From: Candidatus Paceibacter sp.
GTDB taxonomy: Bacteria > Patescibacteriota > Minisyncoccia > UBA6257 > GWB1-50-10
DNA: 18,187 bases
Assembly: GCA_020724685.1 (NCBI GenBank)
Contig: DYGP01000001.1
Coordinates: forward strand, 2,722 to 20,908
Direction of reading: 5' to 3'
In this document: in pieces, positions 1 to 6,336 of the stretch
Layout: every line of letters starts with the position of its first letter
Numbering within the stretch: the first letter of the stretch is position 1
The notes under the pieces: generated by a model
Told to the model about the DNA's origin: nothing
The model's input: the letters and a program-made list of their open reading frames with translations, nothing else
Databases searched by the model: none
Position numbers and translations under genes: made by a program

Positions 1-2
1 TC

Positions 3-1184
3 TCAGCGCTTCACCCCGCTCAACTCCTGGCCCGACAACGCCTCCTTCGTGAGTCTGTTGATGGCCGCATCGAAGATCGCGCTTGCGTACGTTTCGAGAT
101 CTTCAGCGTTCAGAATATAGTCAACGTCGGAATTCACGACCTTCGACGTTGCGTCCGCGATCGTCTGGGTCGGAGTTACCACCTCGAGTCTTTCGCACCG
201 CCAATATCCCCCCTGAGCCAGTTTTTCCGAATGGAGGTGGTTGGGGGGAGTGCTCGGGTTCAGGTATTCCTTGTCGCTTTCGGTCGGCCGGTGCACGATC
301 ACCGATCCGGGGTTTCCCTCTATCTCAAGCCAGTAGATTCCGCTCGGTTTCATGAGAGCCCATTGTACGCAGATTTCCTGCGGCTGGAATCCCCCGCCTC
401 CGGCGATCTTCGCCTGCGATTCTTTCTCTGTCTTCTCAGTCTCTTCGAGTATCTTTTCCATAGCAAGGAGATAGTTGCCGTGCCTGTTGTTCTGCGGGTT
501 GACGGTTTCCTGAATCCCTATCCAACTTCCGTTCTTGAAATCCTCTTTGAACGCCGCTATGTTTCCGACAACCTGGGTCAGGGTGCATGAACTTTTTTTA
601 TAGAAAGGAGCGGGTTTTGAAAGGTTGATCTGTATGCGTGTCCTGAGGGCGCCGTCACAGAATTCGCCCAGTCCGACCTGGCGGATGGTCTCGCCGAGTC
701 CCGCATCCACCGCTTCGCTGAACATATCTCCGAAATTCGTGGTGAACCTCGGTTCTTCGCCGTTCTGTATCCAGTTGATGGTTTGATCGACAATCTGATC
801 GAGGAGTTGTTTTTTGAGTATCTCCCTTGCGATGCGGATCGCGATTTCTTTCACCGCGATGAGACAGGTTTCGATCGTATCCATGGCGACTTTTCCTTGG
901 AGATCTTTTTCCTCCACGGGAACCTGACTGTTCAGTCCGCCGATGCCGAGGCCTTCTTTCACCCAGTCAACCGCGGAATCAAGCGCTCCCGCAATTTCCT
1001 CTCCGACAAGCGATTTGACGAGTCCGCCAAGACACGCTTCCGCAAGATCGGCCACCATGCCCTGCGCGTGCGCTTCGGGTTTTTCCGGGAAGATGAAAAA
1101 AGCATTCGCGGCGAGGATGCTTGTCACGAGGAATACGGAAACGGTTTTTGCGAATTTATTTCTCTTCATGCGAATTCGAATCAT
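3..1184 (-). CDS. Large exported orphan protein, putative pilus/T4SS-like apparatus component
   Basis: This 393-residue protein has a basic N-terminus, a hydrophobic segment at about residues 14-32 and an AHA-Q signal-peptidase-like site near residue 40, so it is probably secreted or periplasm-facing. The mature part has five widely spaced cysteines (51, 107, 176, 200, 272) plus C330, a charged coiled-coil-prone stretch at 240-258 and a glycine run at 261-265. Segments around 145-152 (PRFTTNFG), 199-222 (CTL, then FKEDFKNGSW) and 336-380 resemble a family I associate with parcubacterial clusters that also hold TrbC-like pilins and VirB4-type ATPases; this is recollection, not a search. The start is chosen because its ATG overlaps the TGA of the upstream gene (ATGA), with GGAAAG just before it; an in-frame ATG five codons later is possible. 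The stop lies 3 bp from the window edge. The molecular role is unknown. Confidence 0.8.
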   Translation of the reverse strand: MIRIRMKRNKFAKTVSVFLVTSILAANAFFIFPEKPEAHAQGMVADLAEACLGGLVKSLVGEEIAGALDSAVDWVKEGLGIGGLNSQVPVEEKDLQGKVAMDTIETCLIAVKEIAIRIAREILKKQLLDQIVDQTINWIQNGEEPRFTTNFGDMFSEAVDAGLGETIRQVGLGEFCDGALRTRIQINLSKPAPFYKKSSCTLTQVVGNIAAFKEDFKNGSWIGIQETVNPQNNRHGNYLLAMEKILEETEKTEKESQAKIAGGGGFQPQEICVQWALMKPSGIYWLEIEGNPGSVIVHRPTESDKEYLNPSTPPNHLHSEKLAQGGYWRCERLEVVTPTQTIADATSKVVNSDVDYILNAEDLETYASAIFDAAINRLTKEALSGQELSGVKR

Positions 1185-1957
1185 TGCGCTTTCCGCATAT
1201 TCGAACGGATCATTTCGGCGACGCGCGCTTCTTCGTCCGGTATGAGATCAACCTCGTTGACCGCCGCAAGCGCCTTTACCGGATCGTCCGCAATTCCAAG
1301 GATGCTTTTTAGAATATAAATCTTTTTCTGCTGGAGATTCACGAGGGAGATGTGCGTTTCATCCCAGCTTGCCGGAACGGGGATCGCGAGGAGTTCGGAG
1401 GTGAGCGAAGAGAGAGCGTCGATGTGCTTCGTTATCAGATCGGGGTCGTTCTTTTCAAGCCAAAAATAGATAACCTCGCCGATATTGTTGTTTGTTTTTT
1501 TGGAGAACCGGCTATTTGCGGCGACAACCTGTTCGAGATAGGAAAGAGCGGCCTCGGGAGTGTCTTCCGGAGCGCTTCTGATGTCTCTGGCTGTTATTTT
1601 CTCCGGAGCTCCCCCCTTCCCCATTTCTTCTTTGATGAGATTTTCGATGGATTCCTGGGACGGTATAGTTATCCGTTGATCGAGAGGACCTTGCGGATTT
1701 TTTTTCAGGATTTCCGCGCCGAACCTGTTTATGAATACATCGGTCAGGTTTTTCGGATCGAAAGAACCGCTCGGGGAATCCGAAAAAGACGTGTTTTTCT
1801 GGAAGGAGAGCGATCGGCTTATGCCGTCCGCGAGATTTATATCAAAGGCGAACGCCCCGTTTTCTTTTCCCGGAGAGACGACGAGAAAAGCCCCGACGAT
1901 CCCGGCAACAATGACAACTCCGGCTGCTATTTTCCTCTTTTTTTGAAAAGACGGCAT
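1181..1957 (-). CDS. Membrane-anchored orphan protein with extracytoplasmic helical domain
   Basis: The protein is 258 residues from the chosen start. A lysine-rich N-terminus (residues 6-9) precedes one hydrophobic segment at about 10-28, followed by a mostly polar, helix-rich domain, which indicates a single-pass N-in anchor or uncleaved signal. No catalytic motif is visible. The region at 190-232 (PVPASWDETHISLVNLQQ, then DDPVKAL) resembles a conserved block I recall from parcubacterial proteins encoded beside pilus/T4SS-like genes; this is inference. The longer reading frame begins at a GTG 36 bp upstream, but that GTG sits beside the -10 element. The ATG at 1957 instead has an AAAGG Shine-Dalgarno with a 7-nt spacer, so it is preferred. 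The gene is translationally coupled to the large exported protein downstream by a 4-nt ATGA overlap, so the two products are probably made in comparable amounts. Confidence 0.8.
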   Translation of the reverse strand: MPSFQKKRKIAAGVVIVAGIVGAFLVVSPGKENGAFAFDINLADGISRSLSFQKNTSFSDSPSGSFDPKNLTDVFINRFGAEILKKNPQGPLDQRITIPSQESIENLIKEEMGKGGAPEKITARDIRSAPEDTPEAALSYLEQVVAANSRFSKKTNNNIGEVIYFWLEKNDPDLITKHIDALSSLTSELLAIPVPASWDETHISLVNLQQKKIYILKSILGIADDPVKALAAVNEVDLIPDEEARVAEMIRSNMRKAQ

Positions 1958-1981
1958 GATGGGACCTTTGTGTTCCGTTTT

Positions 1982-2010
1982 ATTATACAACACAAAACAA
2001 GCTCTGTAAC
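1982..2010 (-). promoter_or_regulatory. Sigma70-type promoter for the exported-protein gene pair
   Basis: On the minus strand a perfect TATAAT (1987 to 1982) lies 17 bp downstream of GTTACA (2010 to 2005), a 4/6 match to the -35 consensus. Initiation would fall near 1975, giving a leader of about 18 nt that contains AAAGG before the ATG at 1957. It lies between the cysteine-rich protein gene and the anchored orphan, so the two downstream genes can be expressed independently of rsmA. Confidence 0.65.
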
Positions 2011-2032
2011 GATTGTTCCCGCTCCGGAATTG

Positions 2033-2560
2033 TTAAAACGCGGGAAGCCCGCTGGTTCCCATCTTGTATATGAGATTTCCCACCGGACACGACCCTCCCA
2101 CGAACTCGCAAATCGTATCGACGATGTCGCTCACGACCGGAAGATCGCATATGAGATCGCTTATCGCTCCGACCCCCGGGATTCCGGAGAGATTTTCGCA
2201 TATATTGCAGATGTTTATCGATTTCCCCACGACCGCAGTGCCGGGTATATGATAGGAATATTTCTCGTATATGGTGGTAAGTCCGGGAATGAGCATCCCG
2301 TCGACGCGGAGTATCCCGAGTGTGCTGTTCTTCGGGGGCCCCACCACAAGTTCTTCCACCGTCGGACACACCGTTCCGAGAGTCGCGACGCACACCGCCG
2401 TGGTGAACGGCGTGCATGCGGGGGCGGAAGGAAGCCATGTGACGACTCTTCCCCCGAACGGATCGAATATTGTAATCCCCCGAACTTCTCCAGGGAACGC
2501 GAAAAAGACCGCAGGAATCAAAAAAACCGCAAGAACGATCGAAGCGCGAAGGAATTTCAT
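2033..2560 (-). CDS. Small cysteine-rich exported protein (PFGG-type orphan)
   Basis: This 175-residue protein has an N-terminal hydrophobic signal segment (about residues 5-22). The mature part contains eight cysteines (49, 57, 65, 118, 121, 138, 151, 158), including a CxxC pair at 118-121, so disulfides outside the cell are likely. Recognisable blocks are PFGGRV at 34-39, VGPP at 73-76, IYEKY at 97-101 and a C-terminal CPVGNLIYKMGTS segment at 158-170. That pattern matches a small exported protein type I recall from Parcubacteria next to other envelope-apparatus genes; I cannot assign a function. The start ATG overlaps the rsmA TGA by 4 nt (ATGA), implying translational coupling to rsmA. 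No clear terminator follows, so transcription may continue into the next pair of exported-protein genes. Confidence 0.78.
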   Translation of the reverse strand: MKFLRASIVLAVFLIPAVFFAFPGEVRGITIFDPFGGRVVTWLPSAPACTPFTTAVCVATLGTVCPTVEELVVGPPKNSTLGILRVDGMLIPGLTTIYEKYSYHIPGTAVVGKSINICNICENLSGIPGVGAISDLICDLPVVSDIVDTICEFVGGSCPVGNLIYKMGTSGLPAF

Positions 2561-3345
2561 AGGTTTCCGTCATTATACATCATTCCGGCGATTGATGTTA
2601 TGTTTTCAATCGAAAGATTTTGGGGTCTTGCGTTGCTCTCGATTCCCGCGGAACCAAGAATCGATTCCGCGTTTTTTTTCGGGAGTGCGCCGCTCATGTT
2701 GTTTAACACCGTCTTTCTCGGATGAGAGAAGAGGATTTTTGCGGCGGCGTAGAAGCGGTCGGCGACCCTCCCTTTTTTCGTCTCGAGAACGATAAGCGCG
2801 GAATCGACTTCCGGCGGGGGAGAAAAGTCTTTCTTCGGAATCTTGCGGATGATTTTCGGTTCCGCCCACACCTGCGTACACGCGGCGAGAAGGTTCATTT
2901 TCGGGGATTTCGCCGCAATGCGTTCGGCAACCTCTTTTTGTATGACGAGAATCACTGCCTCAGGCTTGTTTTTCATTTCGCCGATGACGCGGAGAAGGTG
3001 TCCGGTGATGTAATACGGAATGTTTCCCGCGATAGCGTATGGTTTTTTGAGGGATCCGACTATCTCGGGGAGTATTTTTAACACATCACCATCAATGATT
3101 TCGATGTCTTTCGTATTTTTAAGCCTTTCCTTTAGTTTTTCCGCAAGCTTTGTATCCCTCTCAATTGCAACGATTCTGGTATTGTTTTTGAGATTTGAGA
3201 TTTGATTTTTAAGATGTGTCGTCAGTTCCCCGTGTCCCGGTCCTATCTCGATAATGACGGGAGCGCCGTAGGACGCGGTAATGCGCGCGCTTTCGGAAAG
3301 TGCCGAATCGTTTTTTAGAAAATGTTGTCCGAGTTTTCTTCCCAT
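2557..3345 (-). CDS. rsmA: 16S rRNA (adenine1518/1519-N6)-dimethyltransferase RsmA (KsgA)
   Basis: RsmA uses S-adenosylmethionine to dimethylate two adjacent adenines in the helix 45 loop of 16S rRNA, a late step in 30S assembly. From the chosen start it is 262 residues, close to the usual 260-275. The family signatures are present: GQHFLKND (6-13), SAM-binding EIGPGHGE (33-40), the acidic IERD (61-64), GDVL (86-89), the catalytic-loop GNIPYY (108-113) and a helical C-terminal domain ending with RPQNLS (240-245). The open frame extends 22 codons further upstream, but MGRKLGQHFLKND is the canonical N-terminus; the extra part would overlap the divergent promoter. Residues 47-53 between motif I and IERD come from an AT-rich heptamer repeat, listed separately. 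The stop overlaps the start of the cysteine-rich exported protein. Identification is secure. Confidence 0.97.
   Translation of the reverse strand: MGRKLGQHFLKNDSALSESARITASYGAPVIIEIGPGHGELTTHLKNQISNLKNNTRIVAIERDTKLAEKLKERLKNTKDIEIIDGDVLKILPEIVGSLKKPYAIAGNIPYYITGHLLRVIGEMKNKPEAVILVIQKEVAERIAAKSPKMNLLAACTQVWAEPKIIRKIPKKDFSPPPEVDSALIVLETKKGRVADRFYAAAKILFSHPRKTVLNNMSGALPKKNAESILGSAGIESNARPQNLSIENITSIAGMMYNDGNL
3187..3207 (-). repeat. Short heptamer tandem repeat inside rsmA
   Basis: The plus strand carries tttgaga, tttgaga, tttgatt in succession, about 2.7 copies of a 7-mer. On the coding strand it encodes NQISNLK (residues 47-53 of RsmA), lying between SAM motif I and motif II where homologues vary in length. 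The stretch is much more AT-rich than the flanking coding sequence. Confidence 0.6.
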
Positions 3346-3355
3346 CTTCTTATTA

Positions 3356-3384
3356 TTGATGATTTTCCGACATTGTGGTAGAAT
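3356..3384 (+). promoter_or_regulatory. Extended -10 promoter for the LysM-M23 peptidase gene
   Basis: TTGATG (3356-3361) and TAGAAT (3379-3384) are separated by 17 bp, and TGG directly precedes the -10, giving an extended -10 element. Initiation near 3391 would leave only about 12 nt before the GTG start at 3403, with no Shine-Dalgarno. The site lies in the 57-bp divergent region shared with rsmA. Confidence 0.65.
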
Positions 3385-3402
3385 GCGCGTATTCGTAGCA
3401 CG

Positions 3403-4413
3403 GTGAAACATACGGTTGCGGTTATAAAAACGACACGGTTGTGGTCGTTGTTCTTTCTCTTTTCTCTCCCGTTTATCGGGACACTTCTTTTTTCGGGGGG
3501 AAACGAAGGCTTCTTGAGAGCGATTCCGCGGAATAGCGCGGCTTTTTTCGGATACGGGGGCGTCGCCGACGGCGCGGTCTCTCCGGGTTCCCGCGATTCC
3601 GCCGCCGGGACACTCTTTGCCGATCCTCCCGCGCCCCTTGCGTATGACGACGCGATGTTCGGTTCCGTTTACGGAAGCGTTGTGTCGGCAAGGCCCAGAA
3701 GCGGAATCGAGTTTTATTCGGTGAAGGAGGGAGATACCGTTGCGGGCGTCGCCGCGAGATATGGATTGGACGCCGAGACGATAATTTCGGCGAACGAAGG
3801 AGCCGCCGAACTTAAGAAAGGAAAAAGGATCCCGATCCCCGATGTCCCGGGAACGATATACCGCGTTCAGAAGGGCGATGTTCTCGAAGAAATAGCGGGC
3901 GCGTTTGGAATAAGTCCGGAGACGATAATTTCGGCGAATGCCGGATACAAAAAAACACTTGAATCAGGGGATGGTTTTCTTATCATTCCGAAGCGTGGAA
4001 CGCCCGCAAATTTCTCGGTCGGTCTTGATACAACAGACGAACTCCCGCTTCTCGACGGATTTTTCAGACTTCCCGCAAAAGGATGGAATTGGGGAAAATT
4101 GCATCCGACAAACGCGATTGATATTGCGAACGCGTGCGGAACCCCGATATATGCCTCGGCGGCGGGCGTTGTCGTCGAGGAATCTTCGGACGGTTCCTGG
4201 AACGGCGGATACGGAAATTATATTCTCATCGAACACGAAAACGGAACGAAAACAAAGTATGCGCATACCGGAAAAAATCTCGTGAAGACGGGCGACATCG
4301 TTTCTCGGGGCACGAAAATGGCGCTTATGGGAAACACCGGAAACACGCACGGGATAAGCGGATGCCACGTCCACTTCGAAGTGCACGGCGCGCAAAATCC
4401 CTTCGCGCTCTGA
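3403..4413 (+). CDS. Secreted LysM-LysM-M23 family cell-wall peptidase
   Basis: This 336-residue envelope protein has an N-terminal hydrophobic segment (about 14-31), a Gly/Ala/Ser/Pro-rich linker, two LysM modules (about 104-147 and 152-197) for peptidoglycan binding, and a C-terminal M23 (LytM/DD-endopeptidase) domain at about 220-335. Zinc-site residues are visible: H234 and D240 in HPTNAID, H288 in YAH, and H322/H324 in HVHFE. The first pair is spaced HxxxxxD rather than the textbook HxxxD. M23 enzymes cut peptide cross-links, so the likely role is wall remodelling, division or opening the wall for surface structures. The start is GTG, chosen because it gives the basic N-terminus ahead of the TM segment and lies about 12 nt after the predicted transcription start; no Shine-Dalgarno is seen, so it is less certain. 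It is the only plus-strand gene in the left half and converges on comM with a 20-bp gap and no clear terminator. Confidence 0.93.
   Translation: MKHTVAVIKTTRLWSLFFLFSLPFIGTLLFSGGNEGFLRAIPRNSAAFFGYGGVADGAVSPGSRDSAAGTLFADPPAPLAYDDAMFGSVYGSVVSARPRSGIEFYSVKEGDTVAGVAARYGLDAETIISANEGAAELKKGKRIPIPDVPGTIYRVQKGDVLEEIAGAFGISPETIISANAGYKKTLESGDGFLIIPKRGTPANFSVGLDTTDELPLLDGFFRLPAKGWNWGKLHPTNAIDIANACGTPIYASAAGVVVEESSDGSWNGGYGNYILIEHENGTKTKYAHTGKNLVKTGDIVSRGTKMALMGNTGNTHGISGCHVHFEVHGAQNPFAL
3775..3938 (+). repeat. Perfect 20-nt direct repeat between the two LysM modules
   Basis: The same 20 nt occurs at 3775-3794 and 3919-3938, in the same frame, encoding ETIISAN in LysM module 1 (residues 125-131) and module 2 (173-179). 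The rest of the two modules has diverged, so identity at third codon positions suggests recent duplication or gene conversion of this block. Confidence 0.85.
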
Positions 4414-4433
4414 TCGGTCTTCCCGCGCGGAAA

Positions 4434-5972
4434 CTATTCCGAATTGATCTTGTATCGGAGCGCTTCCGCAAAATGTTCCTTTTTCGTTTCTGTGGATCCG
4501 TCAAGGTCGGCGATGGTTCTCGCGATTTTCAATACGCGGTAATACCCTCTCGGGGAAAGGAAGGACGTTTCAATCGCCTTCTTGATGAAATATTCGCTCT
4601 CCCGATCGGGCGACACGACAACATCGACCGTCTTCGAATCCATTTCTGCGTTCGTTCGTATGGGTTTTCCGATTTTTTCAAATCGCGTTTTTTGTATTTC
4701 CCGCGCGGCACGCACGCGTTCGCGCACGGATTCTTCGGATGACCCTCCCGATTTTTTCCGGAGCTCCTCGATCGGGATCCGGGGAACATGCATCTGAATG
4801 TCTATGCGGTCGAGAAGAGGTCCTGATATCTTTTTCTGGTATTTCAGTATTTCGCGCATAGAGCACGAACACTCTCTCCCTTCGTCTTCAAGATGTCCGC
4901 ACGGACACGGATTCATTGCGGCGACAAACATGAATCTTGCGGGAAAAACAGAGGTTTTTTTCGCCCTTGCGACATGGACGCACCCCTGCTCGATGGGCTG
5001 TCTGAGGCTTTCGAGAACGTCCTTGTGAAATTCAGGAAGCTCGTCCAGAAAAAGCACTCCGCGGTGGGCGAGGCTTATTTCTCCGGGGCGCGGAGTCGCC
5101 CCTCCCCCCACGATCGAAACCGTCGATGCGCTGTGGTGAGGCGCGCGGAAAGGGCGGTTTTGAAGCGGAAATCCGTTCGGGACAAGGCCCGCAACGCTGT
5201 GGATTTTGGTTATTTCCAGTCTTTCCTCTTCCGAAAGAGGAGGAAGTATCGATATAAGGGAGTTGGCAAGCATCGTTTTTCCGGTTCCCGGCGGACCGGA
5301 CATAAGGATATTGTGACCTCCGGCGGCGGCGACCGTAAGCGCGCGTTTCGCTCCTTCCTGTCCGTGAATGTCGGAAAGAAGAACCGGAGCAAAGTGCGGC
5401 GGCGAATATCCGGGTCGCGCGTGGATCGTTGGGGCGATTTTCAGGCGTCCCTCGAGATGGTGTATCAGGTCCTTGAGCGATGACACTCCGTAGACGCGCA
5501 ACGAAGAGACCATTGCGGCTTCGTTGGCGTTTTCCGCGGAAACGAAAAATTCTGAAAAACCGGATCTCTCCGCGAGAAGGGCCATGCTCAACGTCCCCGT
5601 CACAGGCCTCACTTTTCCGTCGAGGGAAAGTTCTCCCGCAAACATTTTGTCTCCGGTGTTGAAATCGGAGATTTGTCCGCTTGCGAGGAGGTATGCGACA
5701 GCGATGGGAAGGTCAAAGCGCGACCCCGCCTTTTTCACGTCGGCGGGCGCGAGGTTGATTGTGATGCGGCGGTTTTCCCGCGACGGAGGCTTGATTCCCG
5801 AATTCTTCAGGGCGGAATTCACGCGCTCTTTTGCCTCGCTCACCGCCTTGTCGGCGAGCCCTACGATATTAAACGAATGGAGGCCGACGTTCAGGTCGGC
5901 CTCCACTTCAACGCATCCGGCTTCTATTCCGTCTATCTCCGCCGAGAAAACTTTCGGAATAGGATTTTTCAT
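4434..5972 (-). CDS. comM: ComM/YifB family AAA+ ATPase (Mg-chelatase-like)
   Basis: ComM is a hexameric AAA+ helicase that promotes branch migration during natural transformation. The 512 residues match the usual length of about 505. The N-terminal ribosomal-S5-like ChlI domain (about 1-170) contains FNIVGLAD (34-41) and AGSRFDLPIA (82-91). The AAA+ core has Walker A GPPGTGKT (226-233), the RAPHHSAS motif (277-284), Walker B VLFLDE (306-311), the family NPCPCGH segment (354-360) followed by C368/C370, and LDRID (387-391). A Mg-chelatase C-terminal domain follows, containing SPRGYYRVLKIARTIADL. The conserved cysteine pattern could bind metal. It starts 6 nt after the DksA-like gene with an AGAAGGG ribosome-binding site, so it is probably the last gene of a three-gene unit. 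No other competence gene lies in the window. Confidence 0.95.
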   Translation of the reverse strand: MKNPIPKVFSAEIDGIEAGCVEVEADLNVGLHSFNIVGLADKAVSEAKERVNSALKNSGIKPPSRENRRITINLAPADVKKAGSRFDLPIAVAYLLASGQISDFNTGDKMFAGELSLDGKVRPVTGTLSMALLAERSGFSEFFVSAENANEAAMVSSLRVYGVSSLKDLIHHLEGRLKIAPTIHARPGYSPPHFAPVLLSDIHGQEGAKRALTVAAAGGHNILMSGPPGTGKTMLANSLISILPPLSEEERLEITKIHSVAGLVPNGFPLQNRPFRAPHHSASTVSIVGGGATPRPGEISLAHRGVLFLDELPEFHKDVLESLRQPIEQGCVHVARAKKTSVFPARFMFVAAMNPCPCGHLEDEGRECSCSMREILKYQKKISGPLLDRIDIQMHVPRIPIEELRKKSGGSSEESVRERVRAAREIQKTRFEKIGKPIRTNAEMDSKTVDVVVSPDRESEYFIKKAIETSFLSPRGYYRVLKIARTIADLDGSTETKKEHFAEALRYKINSE

Positions 5973-5978
5973 CTCAAT

Positions 5979-6323
5979 CTACCCTTCTTTTTTGCATGGC
6001 GCGCACAATGTCGATTCGGGAGCGGCGTCAAGCACTCTCTCTTCGATTGCGTTTCCGCATCGTTCGCAGATTCCGTAGGAATTCGTTTCCATTTTTTCAA
6101 GGGCGCGGGAAACAGCCTTAAGACCTCCTTGAAGGGTGAACGCGGCGCCCTTCTCGTTAATAAGTTCTTCCGCCTCATCCGATTCTTCATCGAACCCGTC
6201 CACATCGCTTCCGAAATCCGCTCGTTTTTCGAGGTTTTCAATCTCTTTTTCGAGCCGAACCTTCTCTTTTTCAAGCGCGTTTTTCCATTCCGAAATTTTA
6301 TTTTCCGAAAACATAGTAGTCAT
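5979..6323 (-). CDS. DksA/TraR-type C4 zinc-finger protein
   Basis: This is a 114-residue protein with an N-terminal helical, coiled-coil-like half (about 7-35), an acidic segment DEESDEAEE (45-53), and a C-terminal zinc finger with CxxC (C86, C89) and CxxC (C107, C110) separated by 17 residues. That is the DksA/TraR fold type, whose members insert a coiled coil into the RNA polymerase secondary channel and modulate initiation, often with ppGpp. It is shorter than E. coli DksA (151 aa) and closer to TraR or the short DksA-like proteins of many bacteria, so a DksA-equivalent function is inference. The open frame extends far upstream across the preceding gene; the start at 6323 lies 13 nt after that gene's stop. 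A second ATG three codons later (6314) is equally possible, and neither has a clear Shine-Dalgarno. comM follows after 6 nt. Confidence 0.87.
   Translation of the reverse strand: MTTMFSENKISEWKNALEKEKVRLEKEIENLEKRADFGSDVDGFDEESDEAEELINEKGAAFTLQGGLKAVSRALEKMETNSYGICERCGNAIEERVLDAAPESTLCAPCKKEG
5982..5988 (-). promoter_or_regulatory. Ribosome-binding site of comM
   Basis: On the minus strand AGAAGGG ends 9 nt before the comM ATG and lies inside the last codons and stop of the DksA-like gene. It is one of the few clear Shine-Dalgarno sequences here and fixes the comM start at 5972. Confidence 0.6.
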
Positions 6324-6336
6324 TTTCAATAGTTTA

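Noticed and set aside
1958..1993. 12-codon N-terminal extension of the anchored orphan protein from a GTG
   Set aside because: The GTG lies beside the TATAAT of a good promoter and upstream of the predicted transcript start; the internal ATG at 1957 has an AAAGG at proper spacing.
1352..2725. Long plus-strand open frame opposite the exported-protein genes
   Set aside because: Arg/Asp-rich translation with no domain or start signal; it is antisense to three genes with clear signal peptides and overlapping start/stop coupling.
3346..3411. 22-codon N-terminal extension of RsmA
   Set aside because: MGRKLGQHFLKND is the canonical family start and the extension runs into the divergent promoter region.
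4414..4433. Possible terminator hairpin between the convergent peptidase and comM genes
   Set aside because: Only a 4-bp TTCC/GGAA stem with a 5-nt loop and no T-run; too weak to call.
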